Origin: Microbulbifer rhizosphaerae
GTDB lineage: Bacteria > Pseudomonadota > Gammaproteobacteria > Pseudomonadales > Cellvibrionaceae
NCBI RefSeq assembly: GCF_014191725.1
Contig: NZ_JACHWZ010000002.1
Location: 261,735-325,734, forward strand
DNA length: 64,000 nt
Direction: 5' to 3'
The notes beneath the pieces were generated by a model, which made no database searches, was not told where the DNA came from, and worked only from the letters and a program-made list of their open reading frames with translations. Shown here one piece after another: positions 1 through 5,902 of this stretch (position 1 is its first letter; each line of letters opens with the position of its first letter). The translations under genes and the position numbers were made by a program.

Positions 1-189
1 GCGTATCCCTGATTGACAAGGTGTCACAGGGGACCATTTCACAGTTACGTTTTTTTGCGGCTGGCAGGATGACTCGGCCGGCCAAAGCGGGTAATCTTTT
101 GTGGTGAGCACGCCAGCAACCTCGGTTCTCAGGGAGCGCAGGCAGCTCAGGTATCTATCATCCAAACCAAACATAATAGGAAAAACGCT
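1..189 (+). promoter_or_regulatory. Leader of micropeptide array 1
   Basis: Non-coding stretch before the first peptide. From about position 60 (GCTGGCAGGATGACTCGGCC) it resembles the leaders of arrays 2 to 5: a GATGACTC or GAGTGACTC box, GGCCAAAGCGG, then a T-rich TCTTTTG, a variable CAGC..GGCTC part and a CCAAACC tract just before the first start. Conservation in five copies suggests promoter and 5' UTR function, but I could not assign -35 and -10 boxes with confidence. The left end is cut by the window. Confidence 0.5.
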
Positions 190-243
190 ATGAAAGCCAA
201 ATCTCAAGTAAAAGCCGGTCCGGAACTACAGATCCACGGCTGA
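190..243 (+). CDS. Array 1 micropeptide 1 (17 aa)
   Basis: Encodes MKAKSQVKAGPELQIHG from ATG. It shows the family core MKxKSQVKAGPxL followed by a short variable tail. The ribosome binding site (TAGGAAA) is weaker than in later units. A cut after Ala-Gly by the C39 domain of the downstream exporter would release PELQIHG; that cut is inferred, not shown. Confidence 0.8.
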   Translation: MKAKSQVKAGPELQIHG

Positions 244-271
244 TCTCCAAACCGCAAAAAGGAGAAGTGCT

Positions 272-328
272 GTGAAAGCCAAGTCTCAGATAAAAGCTGG
301 CCCAAAACTGAAGATCCAACCAGAATGA
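272..328 (+). CDS. Array 1 micropeptide 2 (18 aa, GTG start)
   Basis: Encodes MKAKSQIKAGPKLKIQPE from GTG, with AAGGAG placed 10 nt upstream. Lys replaces the usual acidic residue after Gly-Pro. It lies 28 nt behind the previous stop, so the units are probably translated from one mRNA. Confidence 0.8.
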   Translation: MKAKSQIKAGPKLKIQPE

Positions 329-364
329 CCTCTCAAACCCCAAGCAGATAAAAGGAGAAATCCC

Positions 365-421
365 ATGAAAACCAAATCCCAGGTTAAAGCTGGCCCGGAT
401 CTGGATATCCAAGACGATTAA
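365..421 (+). CDS. Array 1 micropeptide 3 (18 aa)
   Basis: Encodes MKTKSQVKAGPDLDIQDD, ATG start with AAAAGGAG upstream. The variable tail is strongly acidic (PDLDIQDD) against a basic N-terminal half, a charge split seen in much of the family. Confidence 0.85.
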   Translation: MKTKSQVKAGPDLDIQDD

Positions 422-455
422 CTCAAGCCGCAAACCAGACAAAAGGATAAATGCC

Positions 456-509
456 ATGAAAGCCAGGTCCCAAGTGAAGGCAGGCCCGGAACTGCAGATC
501 CAAGATTGA
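456..509 (+). CDS. Array 1 micropeptide 4 (17 aa)
   Basis: Encodes MKARSQVKAGPELQIQD. Lys4 is Arg here. The start sits in ATGCCATGA, so a two-codon ATG-CCA-TGA overlaps the real ATG. The upstream site is AAAAGGA. Confidence 0.8.
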   Translation: MKARSQVKAGPELQIQD

Positions 510-545
510 CCCATTAAACTGCAACCGGATAAAAGAGGAAGTGGC

Positions 546-605
546 ATGAAAACCAAATCTCAGATAAAAGCCGGTCCGGAGATCAAAATCCAACCCAAAA
601 CTTGA
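546..605 (+). CDS. Array 1 micropeptide 5, terminal subtype (19 aa)
   Basis: Encodes MKTKSQIKAGPEIKIQPKT, ATG with GAGGAA upstream. It is the last cistron of its array and has the Lys/Pro-containing tail (EIKIQPKT) that recurs in last cistrons. A GC hairpin follows 27 nt after the stop. Confidence 0.8.
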   Translation: MKTKSQIKAGPEIKIQPKT

Positions 606-1027
606 CGTCCAAACCGGCTATTGAATGGGTAACTCGGCAGTTGCCGGGTCACTTCCTCCATCTCACACCGCTATAGACTTTCCAGCTTGCCTCTTTCCCT
701 ACAAGGTCGAGCGCCATTACTGCTCCCATCCACCGAAATAGCACCCAAGCAAAAGCGGTCGTGGCTGTGATGGGCCTGGCTGGCGTAGCGTACACCGATC
801 GCGGCCATGGGCCGCTCCTACAGATTCGTCCCTCAGTGCTTTTATTCCGTCGGGTATTGGTAAAAAATCTCCCTCTCACTTAGAATCCGGTCCTTTGATG
901 AGCACAGCAAAGCGTGCCTCCAATGGCCCTCGCCATCCGGGGCTCGGAAACGCCGCGCACAATCACAAAGTAATTAAAGAACGCGCGCCGCGTTATTGAC
1001 AGGGCCCAAAAGATACACAGTTCTCGT
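606..1027. repeat. Spacer between arrays 1 and 2
   Basis: No gene seen. It holds the array 1 hairpin, a REP-like half (CGATCGCGGCCATGGGCCGC at about 797-816), then a block with GGTAAAAAATC and TTAGAATCCGGTCCTTTG. That block recurs after array 4, and in the 80 bp before hlyD, so each array plus its 3' flank is one duplicated segment. Confidence 0.65.
632..649 (+). terminator. Hairpin closing array 1
   Basis: ACTCGGCA-gt-TGCCGGGT forms an 8-bp stem with one G-T pair. Arrays 2, 3 and 4 end with the same hairpin at the same place. No T-tract follows, so it may end transcription weakly or protect the mRNA 3' end. Confidence 0.5.
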
Positions 1028-1170
1028 TTTTGACGATCAACGGGAGTGACTCAGCAGGCCAAAGCGGTTAGTCTTTTGCGATGGGCACGCTGGCAGCCCC
1101 GTTTTCAGAGGTGCTGGCGGCTCGGGTGTGTATCCAAACCACAAACCAACCAAATAAAAGGAGGGATGCC
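1028..1170 (+). promoter_or_regulatory. Leader of micropeptide array 2
   Basis: Near copy of the leaders of arrays 4 and 5 (TTTTTGACGATC, GGGAGTGACTCAGCAGGCC, AAAGCGGTTAGTCTTTTGC). It probably carries the promoter and 5' UTR of array 2. Exact promoter boxes are not assigned. Confidence 0.5.
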
Positions 1171-1227
1171 ATGAAAGCCAAGTCCCAGGTAAAAGCCGGT
1201 CCGCAACTGGAAATCCAAGACGATTAA
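1171..1227 (+). CDS. Array 2 micropeptide 1 (18 aa)
   Basis: Encodes MKAKSQVKAGPQLEIQDD; Gln follows Gly-Pro instead of the usual Glu/Asp. The site AAAAGGAGGG lies upstream and the start is inside ATGCCATGA. Confidence 0.85.
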   Translation: MKAKSQVKAGPQLEIQDD

Positions 1228-1262
1228 CTCTCAAGCCACAAACCAGATAAAAGGAGAATGCT

Positions 1263-1316
1263 ATGAAAATCAAATCCCAGGTAAAAGCCGGCCCGGAACT
1301 TCAGGTCAATAATTAA
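1263..1316 (+). CDS. Array 2 micropeptide 2 (17 aa)
   Basis: Encodes MKIKSQVKAGPELQVNN, with AAAAGGAG upstream. The Asn-Asn tail recurs in array 5 unit 2. Confidence 0.85.
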   Translation: MKIKSQVKAGPELQVNN

Positions 1317-1345
1317 CCTATCGAACCAGAAAAAAAGAAAATGCC

Positions 1346-1402
1346 ATGAAAGCCAGATCTCAGATAAAAGTCGGCCCGGATCTGCAGATCCAGGACGATT
1401 AA
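1346..1402 (+). CDS. Array 2 micropeptide 3 (18 aa)
   Basis: Encodes MKARSQIKVGPDLQIQDD. It is one of two members with Val-Gly instead of Ala-Gly before Pro. The ribosome binding site is poor (AAAAAAGAAA); the start is inside ATGCCATGA. Confidence 0.8.
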   Translation: MKARSQIKVGPDLQIQDD

Positions 1403-1437
1403 CTCTCAACCGCAAACCAGACAAAAGGAGAAATGCC

Positions 1438-1491
1438 GTGAAAGCCAAGTCCCAGGTGAAAGCAGGCCCGGAACTGGAGATCCACGGTTAA
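1438..1491 (+). CDS. Array 2 micropeptide 4 (17 aa, GTG start)
   Basis: Encodes MKAKSQVKAGPELEIHG from GTG, in the overlap ATGCCGTGA, with AAAAGGAG upstream. Tail almost as in array 1 unit 1 (ELEIHG against ELQIHG). Confidence 0.8.
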   Translation: MKAKSQVKAGPELEIHG

Positions 1492-1524
1492 CCCCTTAAA
1501 CCACAAATAACAGGAGAGACGGCA

Positions 1525-1578
1525 ATGAAAGCCAAATCCCAGGTAAAAGCCGGCCCAGAGCTGCAGGTTCAAGATTGA
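1525..1578 (+). CDS. Array 2 micropeptide 5 (17 aa)
   Basis: Encodes MKAKSQVKAGPELQVQD, ATG with CAGGAGAG upstream. Confidence 0.85.
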   Translation: MKAKSQVKAGPELQVQD

Positions 1579-1615
1579 TCTATCAAATCACAAACCAGAC
1601 AAAAGGAGAAATTCC

Positions 1616-1675
1616 GTGAATGCCAAAACTCAGGTGAAAGCAGGCCCTGAACTAAAGGTCCACGATAAACCGTAA
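1616..1675 (+). CDS. Array 2 micropeptide 6 (19 aa, GTG start)
   Basis: Encodes MNAKTQVKAGPELKVHDKP from GTG with AAAAGGAG upstream. It deviates in the conserved part (Asn2, Thr5). The HDKP tail recurs in array 5 unit 4. Confidence 0.8.
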   Translation: MNAKTQVKAGPELKVHDKP

Positions 1676-1698
1676 ACCAGATATAAGAGGAGAATCTC

Positions 1699-1752
1699 AT
1701 GAAGACCAAATCCCAAGTAAAAGCCGGCCCGGAACTGCAGATCCACGTTTGA
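1699..1752 (+). CDS. Array 2 micropeptide 7 (17 aa)
   Basis: Encodes MKTKSQVKAGPELQIHV, ATG with AGAGGAG upstream, only 23 nt after the previous stop. Confidence 0.85.
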   Translation: MKTKSQVKAGPELQIHV

Positions 1753-1790
1753 TTCATCAAACCTCGAACTGGATAAAAAGGAGAGATGCC

Positions 1791-1844
1791 GTGAAAACCA
1801 AATCTCTGGTGAAAGCAGGCCCGGAACTGGAAGTCAAAGCATGA
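1791..1844 (+). CDS. Array 2 micropeptide 8 (17 aa, GTG start)
   Basis: Encodes MKTKSLVKAGPELEVKA from GTG, start inside ATGCCGTGA, AAAGGAG upstream. Leu replaces the otherwise invariant Gln6. Its stop overlaps the next start as ATGA. Confidence 0.8.
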   Translation: MKTKSLVKAGPELEVKA

Positions 1845-1900
1845 ACGTCAAATCCCAGGTAAAAGCCGGCCCAAAACTTGACGTCCAAACCGGCTATTGA
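1841..1900 (+). CDS. Array 2 micropeptide 9, terminal subtype (19 aa)
   Basis: Encodes MNVKSQVKAGPKLDVQTGY. The ATG overlaps the TGA of the previous cistron (ATGA), so it should be translationally coupled. It is the last cistron and carries PK in place of PE/PD. The only aromatic residue of a standard-length member is its final Tyr. Confidence 0.8.
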   Translation: MNVKSQVKAGPKLDVQTGY

Positions 1901-1906
1901 AAGGTA

Positions 1907-1924
1907 ACCCGGCAGTTGCCGGGT
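1907..1924 (+). terminator. Hairpin closing array 2
   Basis: ACCCGGCA-gt-TGCCGGGT is a perfect 8-bp stem 6 nt after the last peptide stop. No T-tract follows. Confidence 0.55.
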
Positions 1925-2370
1925 CACTGCCTCCATTCTGACTCTGCCCTAGACTTTCCAGCATATTTGCTTCCTTCCCACCGAAATAGCGCCCAGTAGA
2001 AGCGTCCATGGCCACGATCGGCCAGGCTTGCTTAGCGCACGCCGATCGCGGCCATGGGCCGCTCCTACAGGGTGATGCATCAATGCCTTTATTTCGGAGA
2101 GCAATGGTAAAAAATCCCCCCATTGCCGGAGAGAACCGGATAGCCCGGAGCCCGAAACAGCAACCGGAATCCCTGCTGCCCCGACGGGAAGTAGTAGACA
2201 ACAACTGGCGTAAGCCCTGCACAGGACGTGCCCATCTTTCGGGCGTGGATGCCACGGCTTATGACGAGTTCGCTGGGATATAGAGCCGGTGCAAAGTCGG
2301 ACACTTATTCTGGAGTCTTGCACTGATCGGATGAGGAAGGTTGAGGAAACCCTTGGCCAGTCGGAAGTAA
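1925..2370. repeat. Array 2 flank with REP and hlyD fossil
   Basis: No intact gene. A REP-like inverted pair lies at about 2007-2070, followed by the block GGTAAAAAATCCCC that normally precedes hlyD, then the hlyD remnant listed separately. The rest shows nothing recognisable. Confidence 0.6.
2118..2205 (+). pseudogene. Fossil fragment of hlyD
   Basis: Translates in part as IAGENRIARSPKQQPESL followed by a VDNN motif. This matches residues about 100-128 of the HlyD protein at 5903-7087 (IAGENRVARSLEQQLESL, then VDNN). It has decayed and has no start. It is joined on its left to the usual pre-hlyD sequence, so it looks like the residue of a duplicated hlyD after deletion. Confidence 0.75.
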
Positions 2371-2740
2371 AAAAGCCGGCAGTAAGCAATCTACTGCCGG
2401 CACAGTTGATGGTCCCAACCATCGGACGGTTACAACAACACTATCAAGAGCGAAGGGAGCATCCGTGCCCCGCGGCCAGGCCCGTTCCCAAGCTGGGCAG
2501 ACGTAGGCTCTGTGTATACCCAGTTGGCCTGGCAATTCAGCTGGCGCTGAACGGCTTCCTGCCCGAGCCGCGCCGCACGCGGCACGGTATCCGGTCTATC
2601 GGATAAAGCGCTGAGGAGTGTCCATCCATAGACGGCCCTTAACAACCGGGTGGCAACGCCGCTCCTCAACCCTGGGCACTACTCTACGGATAAACCGATA
2701 ACAGGTCGATCACACGCCATTACACGCCATTACAGGTTTG
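2371..2740 (-). ncRNA. Candidate structured RNA, copy A
   Basis: About 370 nt that recurs at 13,637-14,011. Read on the minus strand it ends in a terminator: GCCGGCAGTA, 7-nt loop, TACTGCCGGC, then TTTTTT. Inside are paired arms such as GCCAGG/CCTGGC, CTGGG/CCCAG, GAGGAG/CTCCTC and the hairpin GATGGT-ccca-ACCATC. The two copies differ mainly inside stems while keeping pairing. No open frame is shared. I do not recognise the family; a decayed mobile element is the alternative. Confidence 0.5.
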
Positions 2741-2964
2741 GCGAGTTTTTAACCAGAACCTGCCGCTTAATCTCTCTGTAGGAGCGGCCGCTGGCCGCGA
2801 TCGGTCTCCAGCATTCCGGCACAGGACGATGGACATGTCTCACATCCGAAGCCCGGAAACGCTGCGCCTGACGGAAACTTGTCAAAAGACATGCAAATTC
2901 CACCGATGATTCCCCATGCTTGATTGAAAGAGGAGCGAGGATCATTTCACAGTTTCTTTTTTTG
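2741..2964. other. Spacer before array 3 leader
   Basis: No gene seen. A single REP-like half (TGTAGGAGCGGCCGC at about 2780) is followed by sequence related to the other inter-array flanks (CCGAAGCCCGGAAACGC). Confidence 0.45.
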
Positions 2965-3099
2965 GCGATCGACAGGGATGACTCGACCGGGCAAAGCGAT
3001 TAATCTCTTGCAGTGAACCCGCCAAGCCGCCCGGCTTCCAAGAAACCCGGGCGGCTCGGATATGACTCAAACCACAAATCAGGTAGAAGGAGAGACGCC
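2965..3099 (+). promoter_or_regulatory. Leader of micropeptide array 3
   Basis: Same leader type as the other arrays (GATCGACAGGGATGACTCG). Unlike them it contains a strong hairpin, AGCCGCCCGG / CCGGGCGGCT, at about 3028-3059, which could attenuate or stabilise the transcript. Confidence 0.5.
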
Positions 3100-3159
3100 T
3101 TGAAAACCAAGTCGCAGGTAAAAGCCGGCCCGGATCTGGACATCCACGACACCGACTGA
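3100..3159 (+). CDS. Array 3 micropeptide 1 (19 aa, TTG start)
   Basis: Encodes MKTKSQVKAGPDLDIHDTD from TTG, the only TTG start in the family, with GAAGGAGAG upstream. The HDTD tail pairs with HDTN in array 4 unit 2. Confidence 0.8.
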   Translation: MKTKSQVKAGPDLDIHDTD

Positions 3160-3197
3160 CCCCCTCAAACTACAAACCAGATAAAAGGAGAAATGCC

Positions 3198-3251
3198 ATG
3201 AAAACCAAGTCTCAAGTAAAGGCTGGCCCGGAACTGGACATCCACGGTTGA
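3198..3251 (+). CDS. Array 3 micropeptide 2 (17 aa)
   Basis: Encodes MKTKSQVKAGPELDIHG, ATG within ATGCCATGA, with AAAAGGAG upstream. Confidence 0.85.
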   Translation: MKTKSQVKAGPELDIHG

Positions 3252-3288
3252 CTCCTCAAACCGTAAACCAGATAAGAGGAGAAACGCC

Positions 3289-3342
3289 GTGAAAACCAAA
3301 TCTCAGGTAAAAGCCGGTCCGGAACTGGAAGTCAAAGCATGA
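3289..3342 (+). CDS. Array 3 micropeptide 3 (17 aa, GTG start)
   Basis: Encodes MKTKSQVKAGPELEVKA from GTG with AGAGGAG upstream. Like array 2 unit 8 it ends EVKA and its stop overlaps the next start (ATGA). Confidence 0.8.
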   Translation: MKTKSQVKAGPELEVKA

Positions 3343-3398
3343 AAATCAAATCCCAGGTAAAAGCTGGCCCGAAGTTAAAAATAGATCCTCCAGCGTAA
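3339..3398 (+). CDS. Array 3 micropeptide 4, terminal subtype (19 aa)
   Basis: Encodes MKIKSQVKAGPKLKIDPPA. It is coupled by ATGA overlap to the preceding cistron and is last in its array. The tail has PK and two prolines, as in other last cistrons. Confidence 0.8.
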   Translation: MKIKSQVKAGPKLKIDPPA

Positions 3399-3428
3399 GC
3401 AGTGCTTCAGACCGGCTATCGAAGGGGC

Positions 3429-3448
3429 GACCCGGCAGCTGCCGGATC
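3429..3448 (+). terminator. Hairpin closing array 3
   Basis: A palindrome centred on CCGGCAGCTGCCGG lies 31 nt after the last peptide stop, at the position of the array 2 hairpin. No T-tract. Confidence 0.5.
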
Positions 3449-3954
3449 GCCTCAGCCCCATCCTCCAGCCTCCATAGTCTTTCCGGATACCCTTTCCCAA
3501 AGGGCGAGTGCTATTACTGCTCCCATCCCAGCGAAACAGCTCCCAAGTAAAAGCGACCAATCCATCGGTACCAGGGGATGCGACCATCCCTTATTGAACA
3601 ATCAAAGCTTTCCAATTCTCTGAGCAGGAGCGACCCATGGCCGCGAGCTGCCAGGCAGATCGCGGCCATGGGCCGCTCTTACGGGGTGGTGCATCAATGC
3701 CTTTACCGATAACAGGTCGATCACACGCAAATTACACACCATTACAAGTTCGGCAAGGTTTTGACCACTCGCAGCTACAACCGACTTTCTGCAGGATGAG
3801 CGAAGCGTGCCCATCAATGGCCCCGACATCGGACGAGCACTTCGCCGCCCAAGGCTCGGAAACGCCGCGATTGGCGGCGGGCTGAGTAAAAAGTATGTAT
3901 CTTTAGCGATGAGCGCGCTCTTTAACAGGGGCCGTAAAAGATACACAGGTCCAT
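3449..3954. repeat. Spacer between arrays 3 and 4
   Basis: No gene seen. It holds a REP-like pair (about 3625-3682), a partial copy of the end of the structured element (3703-3748, CCGATAACAGGTCGATCACA), and an inter-array flank with GGCTCGGAAACGCCGC and GATACACAGGTCC that also precedes the other leaders. Confidence 0.55.
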
Positions 3955-4093
3955 TTTGACGATCGACAGGAGTGACTCAGCAAGCCAAAGCGGTTAGTCT
4001 TTTGCGGTGAGTACGCCTGCGACTCGATTTTCAGGTTCTGGCGGCTCAGGTATGATGTATCCAAACCTCAAACCAAGTAGAAGGAGAGGCGCC
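3955..4093 (+). promoter_or_regulatory. Leader of micropeptide array 4
   Basis: Copy of the common array leader (TTGACGATCGACAGGAGTGA, then AAAGCGGTTAGTCTTTTGC). It probably holds the array promoter; boxes not assigned. Confidence 0.5.
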
Positions 4094-4147
4094 ATGAAAG
4101 CCAAATCTCAGATAAAAGCCGGTCCCGAATTGGACATCCACGTTTGA
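4094..4147 (+). CDS. Array 4 micropeptide 1 (17 aa)
   Basis: Encodes MKAKSQIKAGPELDIHV, ATG with GAAGGAGAG upstream. Confidence 0.85.
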   Translation: MKAKSQIKAGPELDIHV

Positions 4148-4183
4148 TTCATCAAACCGCAAACCAGATAAAGGAGAAGCGCT

Positions 4184-4243
4184 ATGAAAGCTAAGTCCCA
4201 AGTGAAAGCCGGCCCGGAACTGGACATCCACGACACCAACTGA
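4184..4243 (+). CDS. Array 4 micropeptide 2 (19 aa)
   Basis: Encodes MKAKSQVKAGPELDIHDTN, ATG with AAAGGAG upstream. Confidence 0.85.
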   Translation: MKAKSQVKAGPELDIHDTN

Positions 4244-4280
4244 CCCCTCAAACTACAAACCAGTTAAAAGGAAAAATGCC

Positions 4281-4337
4281 ATGAAAGCCAAATCCCAGGT
4301 AAAAGCTGGTCCTGAGCTGGAAGTTCGAGATGATTGA
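4281..4337 (+). CDS. Array 4 micropeptide 3 (18 aa)
   Basis: Encodes MKAKSQVKAGPELEVRDD, ATG inside ATGCCATGA, with AAAAGGAA upstream. Confidence 0.85.
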   Translation: MKAKSQVKAGPELEVRDD

Positions 4338-4376
4338 CATATCGAGCCACAAATCAAATGAAAGAGAAGGAATGTC

Positions 4377-4439
4377 ATGAAAGTCAAATCTCAAGTAAAA
4401 GTCGGTCCGGAGCTCAAAATCCAACCCCCCAAAACTTGA
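4377..4439 (+). CDS. Array 4 micropeptide 4, terminal subtype (20 aa)
   Basis: Encodes MKVKSQVKVGPELKIQPPKT, ATG inside ATGTCATGA, with GAGAAGGAA upstream. It is the second Val-Gly member. The KIQPPKT tail closely matches KIQPKT of array 1 unit 5, supporting a distinct last-cistron subtype. Confidence 0.8.
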   Translation: MKVKSQVKVGPELKIQPPKT

Positions 4440-4461
4440 TGTCCAAGCCTATTGGAAGGTA

Positions 4462-4479
4462 ACCCGGCAGTAGCCGGGT
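4462..4479 (+). terminator. Hairpin closing array 4
   Basis: ACCCGGC-agta-GCCGGGT, 22 nt after the last stop, same position and stem as in arrays 1 to 3. No T-tract. Confidence 0.5.
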
Positions 4480-4865
4480 CACTGCCTCCATTCTTACACC
4501 GCCATAGACTCTTTCCAGCATATTTGCCTCTATCCCTACAAGGTCGAGCGCTATTACTGATCCCATTCCACCAAAATAGCGCCCAAGCAAAAGCGGTCAT
4601 GGCTGTGATGGGCCTGGCTAGCGTAGCGTACACCGATCGCGGCCATGGGCCGCTCCTACAGATTCGTCCATCAGTGCTATTATTCCGCCTGGCAATGGTA
4701 AAAAATCCCCCTCTCACTTAGAATCCGGTCCTTTGATGAGCACAGCGAAGCCTGCCCTAATGGCCCTCGCCATCCGGGGCTCGGAAATGCCGCGCATAAC
4801 CGCAAAGTAATTAAAGAACGCACGCCCCATGATTGGCAGGCCCCAAAAGATACACAGTTCCGTTT
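4480..4865. repeat. Spacer between arrays 4 and 5
   Basis: No gene seen. It is a near copy of 650-1027: REP-like half at about 4637-4661, GGTAAAAAATCCCCC, TTAGAATCCGGTCCTTTG, and GGCTCGGAAATGCCGCGC. Confidence 0.6.
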
Positions 4866-5008
4866 TTGACGGTCGACAGGGAGTGACTCAGCAGGCCAAA
4901 GCGGTTAGTCTTTTGCTATGAGTACGCCAGCGACTCTGTTTTTCAGGGGTTCTTGCGGCTCGGGTGTGTATCCAAACCACAAACCAATCAAATAAAAGGA
5001 GGGACGCC
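4866..5008 (+). promoter_or_regulatory. Leader of micropeptide array 5
   Basis: Copy of the common leader (TTGACGGTCGACAGGGAGTG, CAAAGCGGTTAGTCTTTTGC). Array 5 is closest to the exporter and lacks the closing hairpin, so transcription from here may continue into hlyD; that is inference. Confidence 0.5.
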
Positions 5009-5062
5009 ATGAAAGCCAAGTCTCAGGTAAAAGCCGGCCCGGAGCTGGACATTCAACTTTGA
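5009..5062 (+). CDS. Array 5 micropeptide 1 (17 aa)
   Basis: Encodes MKAKSQVKAGPELDIQL, ATG with AAAAGGAGGG upstream. Confidence 0.85.
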   Translation: MKAKSQVKAGPELDIQL

Positions 5063-5097
5063 CATCTCAACCGCAAACCAGATAAAAGGAGAACGCT

Positions 5098-5151
5098 ATG
5101 AAAACAAAATCCCAGATAAAAGCCGGTCCGGAACTGAAGGTCAATAATTGA
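5098..5151 (+). CDS. Array 5 micropeptide 2 (17 aa)
   Basis: Encodes MKTKSQIKAGPELKVNN, ATG with AAAAGGAG upstream. Confidence 0.85.
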   Translation: MKTKSQIKAGPELKVNN

Positions 5152-5187
5152 CTTCTCGAACCGCAAACCAGACAAAAGGAGAACGCT

Positions 5188-5241
5188 ATGAAAACCAAAT
5201 CCCAGGTAAAAGCCGGCCCGGAACTGCAGATCCACGGTTAA
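5188..5241 (+). CDS. Array 5 micropeptide 3 (17 aa)
   Basis: Encodes MKTKSQVKAGPELQIHG, ATG with AAAAGGAG upstream. The 90-nt spacing to its neighbours is typical of the arrays. Confidence 0.85.
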   Translation: MKTKSQVKAGPELQIHG

Positions 5242-5281
5242 CCTATCAAACCTCAAACCAAGAATAACCGGAGGGGTGCGA

Positions 5282-5341
5282 ATGAAAGCCAAGTCTCAAG
5301 TGAAAGCAGGCCCGGACCTAGACATCCACGATAAACCGTAA
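5282..5341 (+). CDS. Array 5 micropeptide 4 (19 aa)
   Basis: Encodes MKAKSQVKAGPDLDIHDKP, ATG with CCGGAGGGG upstream. A MITE insertion follows directly after its stop codon. Confidence 0.85.
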   Translation: MKAKSQVKAGPDLDIHDKP

Positions 5342-5348
5342 ACCAGAT

Positions 5349-5483
5349 GTAACTACTCACTCCCTGTAGGAGCCTGCTTGCAGGCGAATAAGAACGGAGC
5401 TCCGTAGCCGTTCGCCTGCAAGCAGGCTCCTACAAGGTGCTTTCGGTAAATCAATGCGGGTCCCCCAATGGGTGAGTAGTTAC
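5349..5483. mobile_element. 135-bp MITE inserted in array 5
   Basis: Ends are 12-bp perfect terminal inverted repeats, GTAACTACTCAC and GTGAGTAGTTAC. The flanks are an 8-bp direct repeat, AACCAGAT (5341-5348 and 5484-5491). AACCAGAT is part of the normal inter-peptide spacer, so the duplication was made by the insertion. The interior is a long hairpin (AGGAGCCTGCTTGCAGGCGA against its complement) with no coding capacity. It must be moved by a transposase encoded elsewhere. Confidence 0.85.
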
Positions 5484-5505
5484 AACCAGATAAAGGAGAA
5501 ACACC

Positions 5506-5559
5506 ATGAAAACAAAATCCCAGGTAAAAGCCGGCCCGAAATTGGACGTCCAAAACTGA
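5506..5559 (+). CDS. Array 5 micropeptide 5 (17 aa)
   Basis: Encodes MKTKSQVKAGPKLDVQN, ATG with AAAGGAG upstream. First unit after the MITE. PK and the DVQ segment resemble the last-cistron type of array 2. Confidence 0.8.
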   Translation: MKTKSQVKAGPKLDVQN

Positions 5560-5596
5560 CCTTCCAAGCCAAAAACCAGACAAAAGGAAAAAAGCC

Positions 5597-5665
5597 ATGA
5601 AAGCCAAATCTCAAGTAAAAGCCGGACGTAAATTCCCACTCTCCCAATTCCCGCCGAAGCCATAA
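5597..5665 (+). CDS. Array 5 micropeptide 6, degenerate (22 aa)
   Basis: Starts with the normal MKAKSQVKAG, then leaves the family consensus: RKFPLSQFPPKP. Pro after Gly is lost. The tail looks like flanking sequence read into after a recombination, so this may be a decaying unit. AAAAGGAA lies upstream. Confidence 0.6.
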   Translation: MKAKSQVKAGRKFPLSQFPPKP

Positions 5666-5692
5666 CGGCAACTTTCGAAGCTTTCTGCTACT

Positions 5693-5768
5693 TGTAGGAG
5701 CGGCCGTTGGCCGCGATCGGCGTGCGCTACGCAAGCCAGGCCGATCGCGGCCAGCGGCCGCTCCTACA
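5693..5768. repeat. REP-like inverted pair (BIME type)
   Basis: TGTAGGAGCGGCCGTTGGCC ... GGCCGCTCCTACA head-to-head pair. Same family at 15,953, 19,593 and 62,605 and as halves between the arrays. No REP-associated transposase is in the window. Confidence 0.75.
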
Positions 5769-5902
5769 GGTTCGTCCATCAGTGCCTTTTATTGCGAGGG
5801 CATTGGTAAAAATTCCTCCCCTCACTTAAAATCCGGTCCTTTGCCGGCGAATCGACGAAGAATAAAAACGCCGCTTCACTATGGAACCCCAGTTGTACCC
5901 GG

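Noticed and set aside
2371..2740. 6S RNA, tmRNA or RNase P RNA
   Set aside because: None of their known conserved segments could be seen, and two copies are present.
188..5663. Longer minus-strand frames across the peptide arrays with repeated LLSGL and FYLGF segments
   Set aside because: They are the antisense of the repeated plus-strand peptides. The ribosome binding sites and start codons all sit on the plus strand.
190..5665. CRISPR-like periodic array of about 90 nt
   Set aside because: Units are coding, divergence follows codons, and there are no unique spacers of constant size or cas genes.
190..5665. Lanthipeptide or other heavily modified RiPP precursors
   Set aside because: The tails have no Cys and few Ser, Thr or aromatic residues, and no modification enzyme is present.
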